Part shown: positions 1 to 10,763 of the stretch, piece after piece
How the letters are laid out: each line of letters starts with the position of its first letter
How positions within the stretch are numbered: position 1 is the first letter of the stretch
Source: Atriophallophorus winterbourni
Taxonomy: Eukaryota > Platyhelminthes > Trematoda > Plagiorchiida > Microphallidae
Length of the DNA stretch: 64,000 nucleotides
Assembly: GCA_013407085.1 (NCBI GenBank)
Contig: JACCGJ010010096.1
Location: 124,001-188,000, forward strand
Reading direction: 5' to 3'
The notes under the pieces: model-generated
What the model saw: only the letters and a program-made list of their open reading frames with translations
Told to the model about the DNA's origin: nothing
Database searches by the model: none
Translations under genes and position numbers: made by a program

Positions 1-2111
1 TCCGTACCGACCATTCGTGTAGAGCATCTAGATCACGTTGCAGCTGTACACAGTACGCAATTGTTTTTATCACTGGTCCAAAGTTTAATGTCATCAGCAA
101 AAAGAATCACCGTGCATCCGAGCGTCTCTGGTAAGTCGTTGATGTAAGCCAAGAAAAGTACTGGCCCGAGGACTGAACCTTGCGGTACGCCACTAGAGGC
201 ATCAATAGTCTGTGATAGTACCCCGTTGATTCGAACGATCGCCTTACGCCCACTGAGGTAACTTTCAAGTCATATGAGTAGCTGTCCGCTGTCTGCTTCA
301 GCTTTTGTAATAGTCGAAAGTGATCAACTCGATCGAAAGCTTTAGACATGTCCAGATAACAAGCGTGGATACTAGCTCCTTCGTCAACCGCTTGGGTCCA
401 GTCATTTAAAACCGTCAACAGGTTTGTCAAGCATGAGCGAGATTTACGAAAACCATGCTGCGCGACAGATAGTATATTTTTTGATTCCAGGTGATGAACT
501 ATTTTTTCTGTCACTATCCGCTCTAGAACTTTGGATATCACAGGAAGTAGGGTGACAGGACGGTAGTTTGCCAGATCTGAACGTCTACCGCCTTTGTAGA
601 TAGGTGAAATAACCCCTGTCTTCCACTCTGTTGGCACCACTCCTTCAATTAGAGAATGTTTGAACAATTCACACAAAGGTTCACACAGCTGCTGGTCACA
701 GGATTTTAGTATAGTCGGAGTGATCCCATCCACTCCAGGGGATTTCCTAGGGTTCATTCGACACAAATGTCGTTGTATAATCGCTGGATTTATCTCGATC
801 TCAGTCAGCTGTTGCGTCACTGTTGATGGCGTTAATTCTTCAGTCGATCGAATCGCTAACGGACTAAATACTTTAGCATAAAATTGAGCGAGTGCATCAG
901 CTGTTTCCGTTGCTGAGACTGTTAATCCCTCGTCAGTAAGAACAGGAAACACCCCTGGTTTCACGCTCGATCGAGCATTGACAATCCGATAAAGCAATTT
1001 TGGATTTCCTTCCATTTTCCAAGATAGAAAGCGATGGTAATTTTGCTTGTCTTCTTTGATGAGATTGTTTACTTTGTTGCGAATTCCGCAAAATTGTTGC
1101 CACGACGCATCAGTCTTGGTATTTCTGTGTTGAAACCAAGCAGAGTTCCTTTGCCCGATCCATTTTTTCGTGCGACTACGAAGCTTAAAGCGAAAGTCGC
1201 TTAACCTTCGTTCATTAACAAATCGCAAATTTTGATATATGTTTGACTGAAGTCTTTCTGTGATTGCGGTGCAATGTGTTTCCGTGTTGTGATAATCAAG
1301 CACTCGCCAATTTACTAACCCAAGCGCGTCACGTAAACTCACGTAGTCGATCCTTCTGAATAGTTTTGCGGACTCACATACTCGTCTAGCGCTGCATACA
1401 TATTCAAAACCTAACACAAGATGATCACTTCGACCGAGAGGGGCAATGTAGTCAACACCTTCAATTGCTGTTGCCTCGGAAGTAAGGATTAAACCCAAAG
1501 CGGACGGTAACTCTGATCCTCTTTTGTGAGTAAAGTCGGACAAATGGTTATGCAGTGGAATCATGTCGAACAGCTCACGGATGAGGATGATCTGATCTGT
1601 TAAAAAGATGAGGAAGGTTGAAGTCCCCCATGACCATTAATTGGGAGCTTCGCATCTCTCTGGCATATTTTAGAGCCTCTAATACCCTGTCGTTTTGTGC
1701 ATCCGTCGAAGATGGAGGGCGATATATTATGCCAATGATGCAGTCATCCTGTGACTCCTGTGTAAGGCTACACCTGAGGGTATCTTCTGATTCGAGGTTG
1801 GGATCGTGAATCTTCATGCACTGAAGACGTTCGTGAAAGTATAAAGCCACACCACCACCTTTTCGTTGACGATCGTTCCGTAATAGTATCATGTTTGGGA
1901 TCGGCAGTTCCCTTTCATTCATACAAGATTGAAACCAGGTTTCAGTCACAGCGACGAGGTCTGGTGAGTATCGTTTGCACAGCTCGGTTAGTTCAGCCAA
2001 TTTATTAAACAGACTTTGGGCATTCGTATAGAGACACTTTATTGAGCTTCTAGCGTGTAACAACGAGTCAGTAACAGTATTTATTGGTCCGACGCTCTCG
2101 ACGTCGGACAT
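1..2111 (-). pseudogene. CR1 ORF2: APE endonuclease + reverse transcriptase (broken, 3' end outside window)
   Basis: ORF2 nicks target DNA and copies the element RNA at the nick. The endonuclease starts near 2040 (IKCLYTNAQS), followed by VTETW, IIYRPP, GDFNLP and, after a frame break near 1565-1575, GRSDH. The reverse transcriptase follows, with NPRKSPGVDGITP, ANYRPVTLL, AQHGFRKSRSC and CYLDMSKAFDRVDH. A second frame break lies near 290-300. Beyond it the other frame reads QGSVLGP and the catalytic FADD (codons at 90-101). The family's ORF2 is about 930 aa; some 700 aa are in view. At least two frameshifts rule out a functional protein. Confidence 0.85.
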
Positions 2112-2965
2112 TTGTCGTTTTTTGATGCAAGTTGAGATATTTTCACTGGCGACTTTGAGTCAGACTCGGATGCCTTTGCAATGGAAGGCTGCAATTTGAC
2201 ATCAACAACTTTGGGATTGCACAATCTAACATTATCGGGTAATCTCTTTCTGTATAGTTTCAGTTCGGATCGGACAGCATCTGCCATACTACTTGACAAA
2301 AATGTAATCTTGAGTGGATTTGAACATTTTTCTTGATAGTTTGGCGAGCAAGGTATTCGGTATGTGTCGACGACTACAGAATTTGAAGAGCCCATAGTCT
2401 CGGCAATAAATGACCACTGTTTACGATCGTGCTCTTTTCTTTCGTGAACCGTTGTGGCTCTTGTATTTTCAGGAACGTCAAGCAGAATAATACTTCTTGA
2501 TGCTGCTTGATCCCGACCATTGGGTGTTCGTTGCCTTTCCCACCAAAGTACGTTAGCATGTATACGTTGGTGTGAGTCACTTTGTGTTTGGAGCAAATAC
2601 GAATTGAGTAGGACATTCTGCATGTCCCTTTCGTTGGCAAAAGTGATTTTAAGCAAACGTGGTTTGTCTTGGTTCGGGGACTTCGGGTGACGAGCGAGCC
2701 GAGTTACCGATACCGGGTGTATACCATCTAAGCCAATTCGATTGCAAATATCTTACCACTTCTCAAGGTCATGTTTTTGCCTTGCATGAAAGAGCGTGAT
2801 TTCTGGCTCAGTAATACTGGTGCAGATTACGCTTAAATTCTTTCCGTGTTTAATAGAGTATATTGGCTCCTTATGATGTGAGACGGTTTTGCTCAGAACT
2901 TCCTCTTTCTCCTGAAGTGTTGGCGTCTGTGCTCCCGTCAAACGCTTACCTGCTTTAGTCACCAT
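2081..2965 (-). pseudogene. CR1 ORF1, C-terminal part (broken)
   Basis: This is the C-terminal half of an ORF1 nucleic-acid-binding protein. It contains the family signature NLSVICTSITEPE with QKHDLEKW (near 2840-2755). After a frame break between 2656 and 2753 come the conserved blocks LKITFANERDMQNVLLNSYLL, SRSIILLDVPENT and VVDTYRIPCSP. These align by eye with 10000-10460, 33060-33430 and 37700-38110. The N-terminal zinc-finger half is absent. ORF1 and ORF2 overlap slightly (2081-2111). The role in binding the element RNA is known for ORF1 proteins generally and is not shown here. Confidence 0.75.
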
Positions 2966-2968
2966 ATG

Positions 2969-3645
2969 GGCAAATGTTGAGTTGTTAGTGTGTGATGCAA
3001 CTAGACGTTGGGGAGTCGTAGCAATAGTGTTCGCAATTTTATTCGATGATGAGCACGGGAAGCAGGGTTCAATAGGACCATTTTTGTTGCATCCGGATAA
3101 GCACTCACAACACTCAGTTAAGGGTGCGCTTTTTGGTTACGCCGACGATACATTCGTCAGCATAAAACGAGATGTACCAGAAGCACCCCATATTCAGCAT
3201 AACACTATATATCTATAAATCCAATTTACAATGAAAATTGTGTCGATAGTACGGGACATTTCCATTTTGAGAATGTCTCGCGCGCAAAAAGACAGACAAA
3301 ATAAAAATCACGGTCTATCCTAAGACAATCGATAGGCTTGTGGTCTTGAGGTACTCCCTCCTCACTCCGGTGTTTAATCATAATAGACATTTGTGCGCAT
3401 TTCCATCGAAATCTCACAAACGATTTCATGTAGCTTGCCCTCATCACGTAGTAATTGTAGGAATTCATTTGCAAAATGGCTGTTTTACAAATTTTAACAC
3501 GTACAGCGATTCTACCGATGCAAAGCAAGCCCATCAAGGAGTTGTTCGTTGGTTTGCTGGTCATTGTTACCCTAAGAGCCTAATTAAGTGCCGATTAAAA
3601 CAGGTAAAATATCATGTACGACCATTTAACGTTTTTATTGCTACA
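2969..3645. other. Unassigned sequence between two CR1 copies
   Basis: No repeat from the rest of the window is recognisable here. A stretch near 3440-3603 in the + frame reads like coding sequence (HHVVIVGIHLQNGCFTNFN) and ends at a possible donor, AACAG|GTAAAAT. I cannot identify it or find a partner exon. It may be a host-gene fragment or chance. Confidence 0.3.
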
Positions 3646-4073
3646 TCTTACACTGATCTGACGTGCGGTCGCATTTTTGTTGCTCTGACACTTTTGCCCG
3701 TTCCTTCACCAAATCTACTCGGATTTTAACAATTCCAAAACCCTTTGTTACATTTGGACCAGAGCTATCGGAATTCATACATTTTGATCTGGTCCATCGA
3801 TTAACAGCAAAGTTACCGTTTCAACGTTAGTATCTCAGTTTGCTCACGCGTGCAAACTTTCTCCCACAGTTAACTATCGTACGGTTTTTGCTTTCATTGC
3901 AAACATCACATCGAACTACACATTTTGATACGCCATGCTGTGCTCTACTTTGTGTGGTTATCGAGTTATCACGGATTATTCGTAAAATGACCAAATAAAC
4001 AATAATAACCCAGCTAAATCGACCAGTCGAACGGACGACCCTTCTTCAACCGGTCGTCCCAATTCAGCCTACA

Positions 4074-4538
4074 ATGCGTGGTCGAGTCACGAGATCCAAC
4101 ACGCACACGAAAAAATCGATCGATCATGGTGTGCATATGACGGTTGTTCACCCGACAGCGACATCAAACCACCTTGACCTCTGCGCCAAGTGCCTGTACC
4201 CGGTAAGCAATGATAGTGCTTTGGTTAAGAATATTTTTTCTGATATACATGTGCACGTGGCTTGCGATGAGACTTTGACCGATGAGTGTGTAAAGATCGT
4301 GAATGATAAAAACCTCCCAACGGTTTGCTATTTGTGTATTGACTGTAGAAATTCAATAGTGAGTCGTAATCATATACACATACTGTGCGCTGTGCGGTCG
4401 CATTATTCTGTGCTATTGCGTTTTTGCATCTACTTCATTCCCATCTCGTCCTATCTGGATAATTTTTACCTTTTTGGACTCCTCTTAACACAAGCATTGT
4501 GTTCATGCCATTTTCGGAGGCAGAAAAAGCAATTTTAG
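4074..4538 (+). pseudogene. CR1 ORF1 N-terminal zinc finger, fused to foreign 3' sequence
   Basis: The 154-aa frame starts MRGRVTRSNTHTKKSIDHG. It contains a Cys/His cluster resembling a PHD-type finger: LCAKC, then a His-rich HVHVAC, then VCYLCIDC. From about residue 95 (position 4360) the DNA switches to 5' UTR sequence of another CR1 subfamily, so the last 60 residues are not ORF1. The same frame is repeated exactly at 7053-7517. ORF1 fingers of this kind are thought to bind nucleic acid. Here only the first third of the protein remains. Confidence 0.7.
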
Positions 4539-4639
4539 AAAAATCAGTTTTCTACATTTTGAACCAAACTAGACCTACTCAGTCAAGTTTGTGTGCAACA
4601 CTGAATATTGGATTGAGTTTGCTGCCTCCGCAGCCTACC

Positions 4640-4905
4640 ATATGAGAATCGACTTGAGCAGCTTAATTTGGATATACTGCTTCGCAGAAGGGATCGATTC
4701 GATCTAATACTAACCTACAAAATAATGAACTCCAAGGCACACCCTCTGAGGCATCTATTTCGCCTCCGGTCAAGCCATGCCACACGTACTCACCCATTTG
4801 CATTTGATATTCCACATTCCCACCGGAACTGCCGTCGGTTCTTCTATTCGGTGCGCGTTTGTTTCTTATGGAACTCCCTACCGTGAGATGTTGTCCAATC
4901 ATCTA
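4640..4905 (+). pseudogene. CR1 ORF2 C-terminal remnant
   Basis: The end of ORF2 is recognisable by RRDRFDLILTYKIMN and, after a frame break, RNCRRFFYSVRVCFLWNSLP. These match LILAYKIL and RNCRRYFYSVRKCFAWNSL near 40960-41125 in copy E. Only the region after the reverse transcriptase core is present. It is non-functional. Confidence 0.75.
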
Positions 4906-5084
4906 GTGAAAGGATTTTCAGGAACAAATAGGATATATTTATGCGTAGTAATTCCACCCTACATCCCGTTTATATAACATGATTTTTTTTCCAAACGAAT
5001 ATTTTTTTACCCATCATACCGCCATAATACATGGCATTTTTTGCAACTACAAAACTGACGATCTTTCTAAAGACTCAATCTTTT

Positions 5085-5086
<2 letters not shown>

Positions 5087-5121
<35 letters not shown>
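5087..5121. repeat. (TA)n microsatellite in a CR1 3' UTR
   Basis: About 17 TA dinucleotides run without interruption, upstream of the CR1 tail. Confidence 0.95.
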
Positions 5122-5124
<3 letters not shown>

Positions 5125-5200
5125 TTGTCCTTATACGAAGATCCTGTGGTGTACAGCTACGAGCTTTTTTATACCATAAATTCTTGAATCTTGAATCTAG

Positions 5201-6275
5201 TGTATTATTGCCCATTCAGTTATCATGAAGACTTTATTTTTGTCTTAGTATTTGATATGATTTTAGCATTCATGGTGCTGGTTGAAATACATAGACTTGT
5301 TTGATAATCATCAGATTACTTGTATGTAAAACTAACCAAGATTATTTTCGAATTGCATGGGAATTCACGAATAGGTATATTGTTCAGACATGACTCGTTT
5401 AATCGTTAGGAGTTGCGTCATTCCAGTCTGCTGCCTCTGCAAACGCGCGTTGAAGCTTGAAACATTAAACAGTGAGTTTTTGTTTACATCATCAATAACG
5501 TCACGCGCTTTATTGACATTGATGTTATGTTAATGTATAGTGCATTCCTAATGTATTATTGCCCATTCAGTAAACATGAAGGCCTTTTTTGTCTTAGTAT
5601 TTGATATGATTTTAGCATTCATGTTGCTGGTTGAAATACATAGACTTGTTTGACAATCATCAGATTACTTGTATGTAAAACTAACCAAGATTTTTTTGAA
5701 TTGCATGGGAATTCACGAATGGCGATATTGTTCAGACATGACTCGTTTAAAGGTTATGAGTTGCGTCATTCAAGTCTGCTGCATCTTCAAACTCGCGTGT
5801 TTCAGCTTGAAACATTCAACGGTGAGTTCTTGCTTACATCATCAAAAACGTCATACGGTTTATTTGCATTGATTTGATGTTAATGTATAGTGCATTTCTA
5901 GTGTATTATTGCTTATTCAGTTATCATGAAGACTTTATTTTTGTCTTAGTATTTGATGTGATTTTAGCATTCATGTTGCTGGTTAAAATACATAGACTTG
6001 TTTGATAATCATCAGATTATTTGTATGTATAACTAACCAAGATTATTTTTGAATTGCATGGGAATTCACGAATGGCGATATTGTTCAGACATGACTCGTT
6101 TAAAGGTTATGAGTTGCGTCATTCAAGTCTGCTGCATCTTCAAACTCGCGTGTTTCAGCTTGAAAACGGTGAGTTCTTGCTTACATCATCAAAAATTTCA
6201 AATGGTTTATTGGCATTTATTTGATGTTAAAGTATAGTGCATTCCTAATGTATTATCACCCATTTAGTTAACATC
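5201..6275 (+). repeat. Three tandem 350-bp repeats plus a short fourth start
   Basis: Units start at TGTATTATTGCCCATTCAG: 5201-5551 (351 bp), 5552-5901 (350 bp), 5902-6248 (347 bp) and a stub from 6249. All three share AATTGCATGGGAATTCACGA and TTCAGACATGACTCGTTTAA blocks. They lie between a CR1 tail and a Penelope-like fragment, so they could be part of a Penelope-like terminal structure or an independent minisatellite. No convincing coding potential: the short frames inside differ between units. Confidence 0.85.
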
Positions 6276-6909
6276 CGAATAGTTTTGTAAAACGCCAATT
6301 GATGAAGGTAAAATATCAATCCGAAAAATCTGAGAAAAATTGGCGAGATACAGTTTGTATACCTTACGTAAAATGTACATCTGAAGCGATACTTAGAATC
6401 TTGAACCAGGCGGTCATACGCGTAACTTATAAGAAAATGAAAACTATCCGTTCGGTTCTGATGCACCTCAAGGATAATACGCCTTTATCTAGCGTTAAAA
6501 ACAGCATCGACAGAATCAACTGTAAGGACTGTTCGGGTGTTTATATAGGGCAGACTTCCAGGGAAATTCACACTAGAATCGAAGAACACCGAAAGCGTGT
6601 CCGGAGACAGCCCCGGGATGCGAGGGATTATCAATCCCTTTTTCGTTATTCCGCCTTGGCGGAGCACGTTTTTGATACAGGCCACAGCGTCGATCTAGAC
6701 AATGTGGTAATGTTGAGACGCGGTATTAAACCGTATAGCGAACACTTACATGCGGAGGCGGTCGAAATTGCCAAGGCAGGTCGACTGGCGGTCAATAAGG
6801 TGGAATGGGCAGAAATGTCCACAATCTGGCGCTCAGCACTGATGCGAAATTAAATAATTTTTATTCACCTTATACCTACTAGTTAATTAGATTTTTATTT
6901 TTCTTCAAA
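6276..6909 (+). mobile_element. Penelope-like element, 3' fragment (PLE-1)
   Basis: This is a 5'-truncated Penelope-like retroelement that keeps only the linker and the GIY-YIG endonuclease region. It has no reverse transcriptase. The 3' flank (TTCACCTTATACCTACTAG, 6865-6883) is shared with the two other copies at 25341 and 28253. Unlike them, this copy stops at 6909, before the terminal repeat, where the second CR1 derivative begins. Confidence 0.8.
6299..6853 (+). CDS. GIY-YIG endonuclease domain of a Penelope-like element (open, truncated)
   Basis: The 184-aa open frame matches the C-terminal part of Penelope-like proteins. A linker with VCIPYVKCTSEAILRILNQ (about residues 19-37) and VTYKK comes first. 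Then come a CKDC pair and the GIY-YIG core GVYIGQTSREIHTRIEEH (about 80-97), followed by ALAEHVFDTGHSVDLDN and EAVEIAK. In this family the domain nicks DNA to prime target-primed reverse transcription. The N-terminal reverse transcriptase is missing, so this is a remnant, but its frame is intact, unlike the other two copies. The true start is unknown; the first ATG (6302) is used only because the element is truncated. Confidence 0.75.
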   Translation: MMKVKYQSEKSEKNWRDTVCIPYVKCTSEAILRILNQAVIRVTYKKMKTIRSVLMHLKDNTPLSSVKNSIDRINCKDCSGVYIGQTSREIHTRIEEHRKRVRRQPRDARDYQSLFRYSALAEHVFDTGHSVDLDNVVMLRRGIKPYSEHLHAEAVEIAKAGRLAVNKVEWAEMSTIWRSALMRN

Positions 6910-6911
6910 CC

Positions 6912-7977
6912 CCATGCTGTGCTCTACTTTGTGTTGTTATCGAGTTATCACGGATTATTCGTAAAATGACCAAATAAACAATAATAACCCAGCTAAATCG
7001 ACCAGTCGAACGGACGACCCTTCTTCAACCGGTCGTCCCAATTCAGCCTACAATGCGTGGTCGAGTCACGAGATCCAACACGCACACGAAAAAATCGATC
7101 GATCATGGTGTGCATATGACGGTTGTTCACCCGACAGCGACATCAAACCACCTTGACCTCTGCGCCAAGTGCCTGTACCCGGTAAGCAATGATAGTGCTT
7201 TGGTTAAGAATATTTTTTCTGATATACATGTGCACGTGGCTTGCGATGAGACTTTGACCGATGAGTGTGTAAAGATCGTGAATGATAAAAACCTCCCAAC
7301 GGTTTGCTATTTGTGTATTGACTGTAGAAATTCAATAGTGAGTCGTAATCATATACACATACTGTGCGCTGTGCGGTCGCATTATTCTGTGCTATTGCGT
7401 TTTTGCATCTACTTCATTCCCATCTCGTCCTATCTGGATAATTTTTACCTTTTTGGACTCCTCTTAACACAAGCATTGTGTTCATGCCATTTTCGGAGGC
7501 AGAAAAAGCAATTTTAGAAAAATCAGTTTTCTACATTTTGAACCAAACTAGACCTACTCAGTCAAGTTTGTGTGCAACACTGAATATTGGATTGAGTTTG
7601 CTGCCTCCGCAGCCTACCATATGAGAATCGACTTGAGCAGCTTAATTTGGATATACTGCTTCGCAGAAGGGATCGATTCGATCTAATACTAACCTACAAA
7701 ATAATGAACTCCAAGGCACACCCTCTGAGGCATCTATTTCGCCTCCGGTCAAGCCATGCCACACGTACTCACCCATTTGCATTTGATATTCCACATTCCC
7801 ACCGGAACTGCCGTCGGTTCTTCTATTCGGTGCGCGTTTCTTTCTTATGGAACTCCCTACCGTGAGATGTTGTCCAATCATCTAGTGAAAGGATTTTCAG
7901 GAACAAATAGGATATATTTATGCGTAGTAATTCCACCCTACATCCCGTTTATATAACATGATTTTTTTTCCAAACGA
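6912..7977 (+). mobile_element. Second copy of the deleted CR1 derivative (copy B')
   Basis: It repeats 3933-4998 at a constant offset of 2,979 bp. By eye I see two base differences over 1,066 bp: near 3954/6933, and at the TTTGTTTC/TTTCTTTC site near 4861/7840. It carries the same ORF1 finger (7053 on) and ORF2 remnant (about 7619-7884). The 3' UTR end and the TTGAATC tail present in copy B are cut off here, and sequence of the tandem unit follows directly. Neither boundary is a natural CR1 end, so this looks like duplication or gene conversion, not a fresh insertion. Confidence 0.85.
7053..7517 (+). pseudogene. CR1 ORF1 N-terminal zinc finger (duplicate)
   Basis: Same 154-aa frame as at 4074-4538, with the CxxC ... 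HVHVAC ... CYLCIDC cluster and the same non-ORF1 C-terminal end. The frame is preserved because the copy is recent, not because it is a complete gene. Confidence 0.7.
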
Positions 7978-8765
7978 CTGCACACGGGCTAAAATATTGT
8001 CATCGTAGATCAGCCTAGACATATATGCAAATGAAAATAGAAATGGCAGTGTGACTGCAACGTATTTAAACATGTACGTCACTCCCGGTGGCAGATAAAT
8101 TTATCTCGGTGTTAGCTTCACATCCTCCGAATACTGCATGTTTGCACATCCGTGTACATCTGACGCTTCACACTCATTGCTACCCACATATAGCGAATTA
8201 GCATTTATGAATTTATACACAGGCTAATATATTTGAATTGTGCTGTAAACCTGAGAACCAGAAAATGTGAACCAAGATCTGTTGTTTTCCAATCTCTGTT
8301 TCCGTCCATCCGATCTGATGAAATGTAACCTGATACTGAATAAATCTGTTGTTATTTTTCATGTAAGCGACTATTTATCAGTAGCAGACACTTTGAGAAA
8401 TTCACAAAGCTCGTCACGAGGTTCCGCAACGTGTGCACAGGACTGGGTTATTTTTCCCTATTTCAGGTCTGCAGTATTAAATGTCGTCCGTCTCCGATGT
8501 GTGTTGTACACATGATCATGCTTTTAGTAGTCCCAGGCCAAACAGTCTTGGCTACGAGTCGGCCGTCTTACGAATCTCGAATGAGTATTTATGAATCTTC
8601 AACCAGATAGCCACATTTAGAAGCCAATTTTACCCGTCCAGCCATTAAGCCACCGGCAACATCTATTTCTGACTTTGCAGCGGTATTCTATTGGAATAAA
8701 TGAATAAATGGATTTCGCGCATACGACAACACATCAGTAGGAGATCTTTCGAAATATACACGATC
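7978..8765 (+). repeat. Left array, partial unit (part of exon C to exon D)
   Basis: The unit begins in the middle of exon C, right after the CR1 derivative. It passes the stop and AATAAA region, then a 3' splice site (TTTCAG, ending 8466) into exon D (start codon 8497). The signal-peptide frame MCVVHMIMLLVVPGQTVLA is intact, but a TAG about 37 codons in (near 8608) ends it. The unit is cut at CACGATC (8765) by CR1 copy C1. Confidence 0.8.
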
Positions 8766-9251
8766 ATAACATTAATACTACTGTGTGCTGTGTGGTCGCA
8801 TTATTCTTTATTCTTGCGTTTTTGAATGTACTTCACTCCCATCTCGTCCTATCTGGATAATTTTTACCTTTTTGGACTCCTCTTAACACAAGCACTCTGT
8901 TCATACCATTTTTGGAGGCAGAACACGCAATTTTAGTAAAATCAGTTTTCTACATTTTGAACCAAACTAGACCTACTCGGGCAAGTTTGTGTGCAACACT
9001 GAATATGGGATTTAGTTTGCCACCATTCGAAAGAGCTCGCTTTCCCAATTCGCTTGACACGTTGGACCGGAAAATCGGATCCAATCTGAAGGAGCTACGA
9101 CGAATTTCGTTACCCATCTTTCCTGTGGCGAGATTATTCACTCACCCACTTCCAACAACCTTAAATCCGCTTCGGACCCGACTTCGTTTCATACGTGCCG
9201 CACACCCATTTACCACACAGATCGATCGATAAATCTTTTCATCCCGGCGTC

Positions 9252-10761
9252 ATGACCTTACGAGCGATGCCCAGTGAAGGCGGTCACTTGTGCAAAATTT
9301 GTCGAAAGGCGGTAAGTCACAATGCCCGACACGCTAGTTATTTTATTTGTCACGATAAAGTTCATATGAAGTGTGATGTTACCCTGACTGCTGATGTTAT
9401 TGCAATTATCAATAAAGCTGAATTGCCAGGAGTATGCTATATCTGTCATGTATGCAGAATTGAACCTAGAAAATGTACAAAGATGACTGCGAGCTCACAG
9501 ACTGAAACTAATATGGGGGTGATGAATTTAGAGGACCGCATACAGAGAATTGAAGGTTTTTTAAATGACTTATTAATTAGCAAACTGAAGCCTAGACTTG
9601 AGTGTGGAGATCGTGTTTCATCTCCGTTTCTAAGGAAGCAGGAAGGCAAAAAATGCGATGATGAACATACGGACATTCGACCTAGCAATTCCGAACAACT
9701 GAGCCGTTCCCATGATCCGCGTACCTTGGAAAGGTCTGAATCAAATTCAACAAAATCTGAGAATAAAAAGCGAGCCGTTAAACAACCAACTGATCCCAAA
9801 ACAGATAATGCTTTGGGGAAACGAAATAACATCTCCACAAATCGTAAGGCACACTCTGAGTGTCATTTGTACTGACGTTCGCGAGCCTGAATGCACTCTC
9901 TTCAATGACCGTCAAAGACATGATGAAGAAAAATGGAAGGAACTGTGTGGACTTATGAAACTTGGAACTGTAGTGCCGTTAGCATTGACTCGTTTAACTA
10001 GACGGCGTGATTCACCTCATCAGGATAAACCCAGACTGTTGAGGGTTAACTTAGAAAATGCGCGTGACCTGGAAAACGTAATACTAAATTCTTACCTAAT
10101 TGGGTCTAACAATTCACTGAATATTCGTATTCATGTTGATATTCCATGGTCCGAAAGGAGGAACAATACATACGACAAAAGAAAGACATCTAATCGCAAT
10201 CTCATCATCATCGGCGTTCCAGAACTGGCAGGCTATTCTGAGGCTAACGAGCGAGCTGAGCATGACTACAGGCAATGGAGTTTTCTGGCTGATACTATTT
10301 TCGTCGAAAAGGCCGTTGTCGTGGATACTTTTCGACTGCCATCCTCAGCAAAATACAAAGGTAATTGGCCACGTCCATTAAAAATAAACTTCCTAATGAG
10401 TACTATGGTTGATACTGTACGTTTCAACTGGAAAAGCTGGAAACACAATATCCCAAAAGGTGTAATCCTTAGCAATCACATAAACACTGATATAAATGCA
10501 GCCCATTCTGCATTAAATACTGTCAGGATTGATGAAGCCCTATCAACTGAACCAAGAAATGAATCTTCAGCTGCGACACAAAATCAGCAATCGAACGCAA
10601 AGCCACCCCAAATGACTCCCGAGAGTGAACTGAAGCCAGATAAAGAAATCTTTTTTGGCCAAAAAGAGGACTCGATTTGCGCCTCTCAACCTGAAACGAC
10701 CGATTTGCTACTTAACTTTTCAAAAAACAGAACAGTGCCTACTCTTCCAGAGTCGGCGTGA
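9252..10761 (+). pseudogene. CR1 ORF1 protein (one frameshift)
   Basis: The start is MTLRAMPSEGGHLC at 9252. Residues 12-75 form a Cys/His finger: CKIC, CHDKVHMKC and VCYICHVC, similar to a PHD finger. A charged, partly helical region follows (NLEDRIQRIEGFLNDLL). Near 9862 two bases are missing compared with 20316, which throws the frame; the rest (about 9868-10761) reads TLSVICTDVREPE and contains two related blocks, PRLLRVNLENARDLENVILN and PLKINFLMSTMVDTVRFNW. The stop TGA (10759-10761) is followed two bases later by the ORF2 ATG, which suggests coupled translation. The same two-base loss occurs in copy C3. Confidence 0.8.
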
Positions 10762-10763
10762 CA

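Larger units (their letters stand above)
1..2968 (-). mobile_element. CR1-like non-LTR retrotransposon, partial (copy A)
   Basis: This element reads right to left: the end of an ORF1 (2965-2081), then endonuclease plus reverse transcriptase (2111-1). Gene order, an APE-type endonuclease, a FADD-type reverse transcriptase and ORF1 similarity to the other copies here place it in the CR1/Jockey group. The 3' end lies beyond the left edge of the window. The 5' end is lost near 2968, in the middle of ORF1, which fits 5' truncation during insertion. Several frameshifts make it a dead copy. Confidence 0.85.
3646..5198 (+). mobile_element. Internally deleted CR1 derivative (copy B)
   Basis: Three CR1 parts are joined. 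First come a 5' UTR (about 3646-4073, alignable with the 5' UTR at 36405-36736) and the N-terminal ORF1 zinc finger (4074 to about 4345). Then comes a piece matching the 5' UTR of CR1 subfamily C (about 4360-4620; compare 8780-9000). Last come the final codons of ORF2 (about 4640-4905) and a complete 3' UTR ending in a TTGAATC tail (5181-5198). All of the endonuclease and most of the reverse transcriptase are missing, so any mobility would need proteins from another copy. A nearly identical segment recurs at 6912-7977. Confidence 0.8.

Noticed and set aside
2982..3218. 78-aa frame MLVCDATRRW... as a gene
   Set aside because: It contains no domain I recognise, no splice or start support, and lies in unassigned sequence next to a truncated CR1.
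5087..5121. Hydrophobic ORFs over the TA repeat (YIYIYI)
   Set aside because: They are translations of a microsatellite, not genes.
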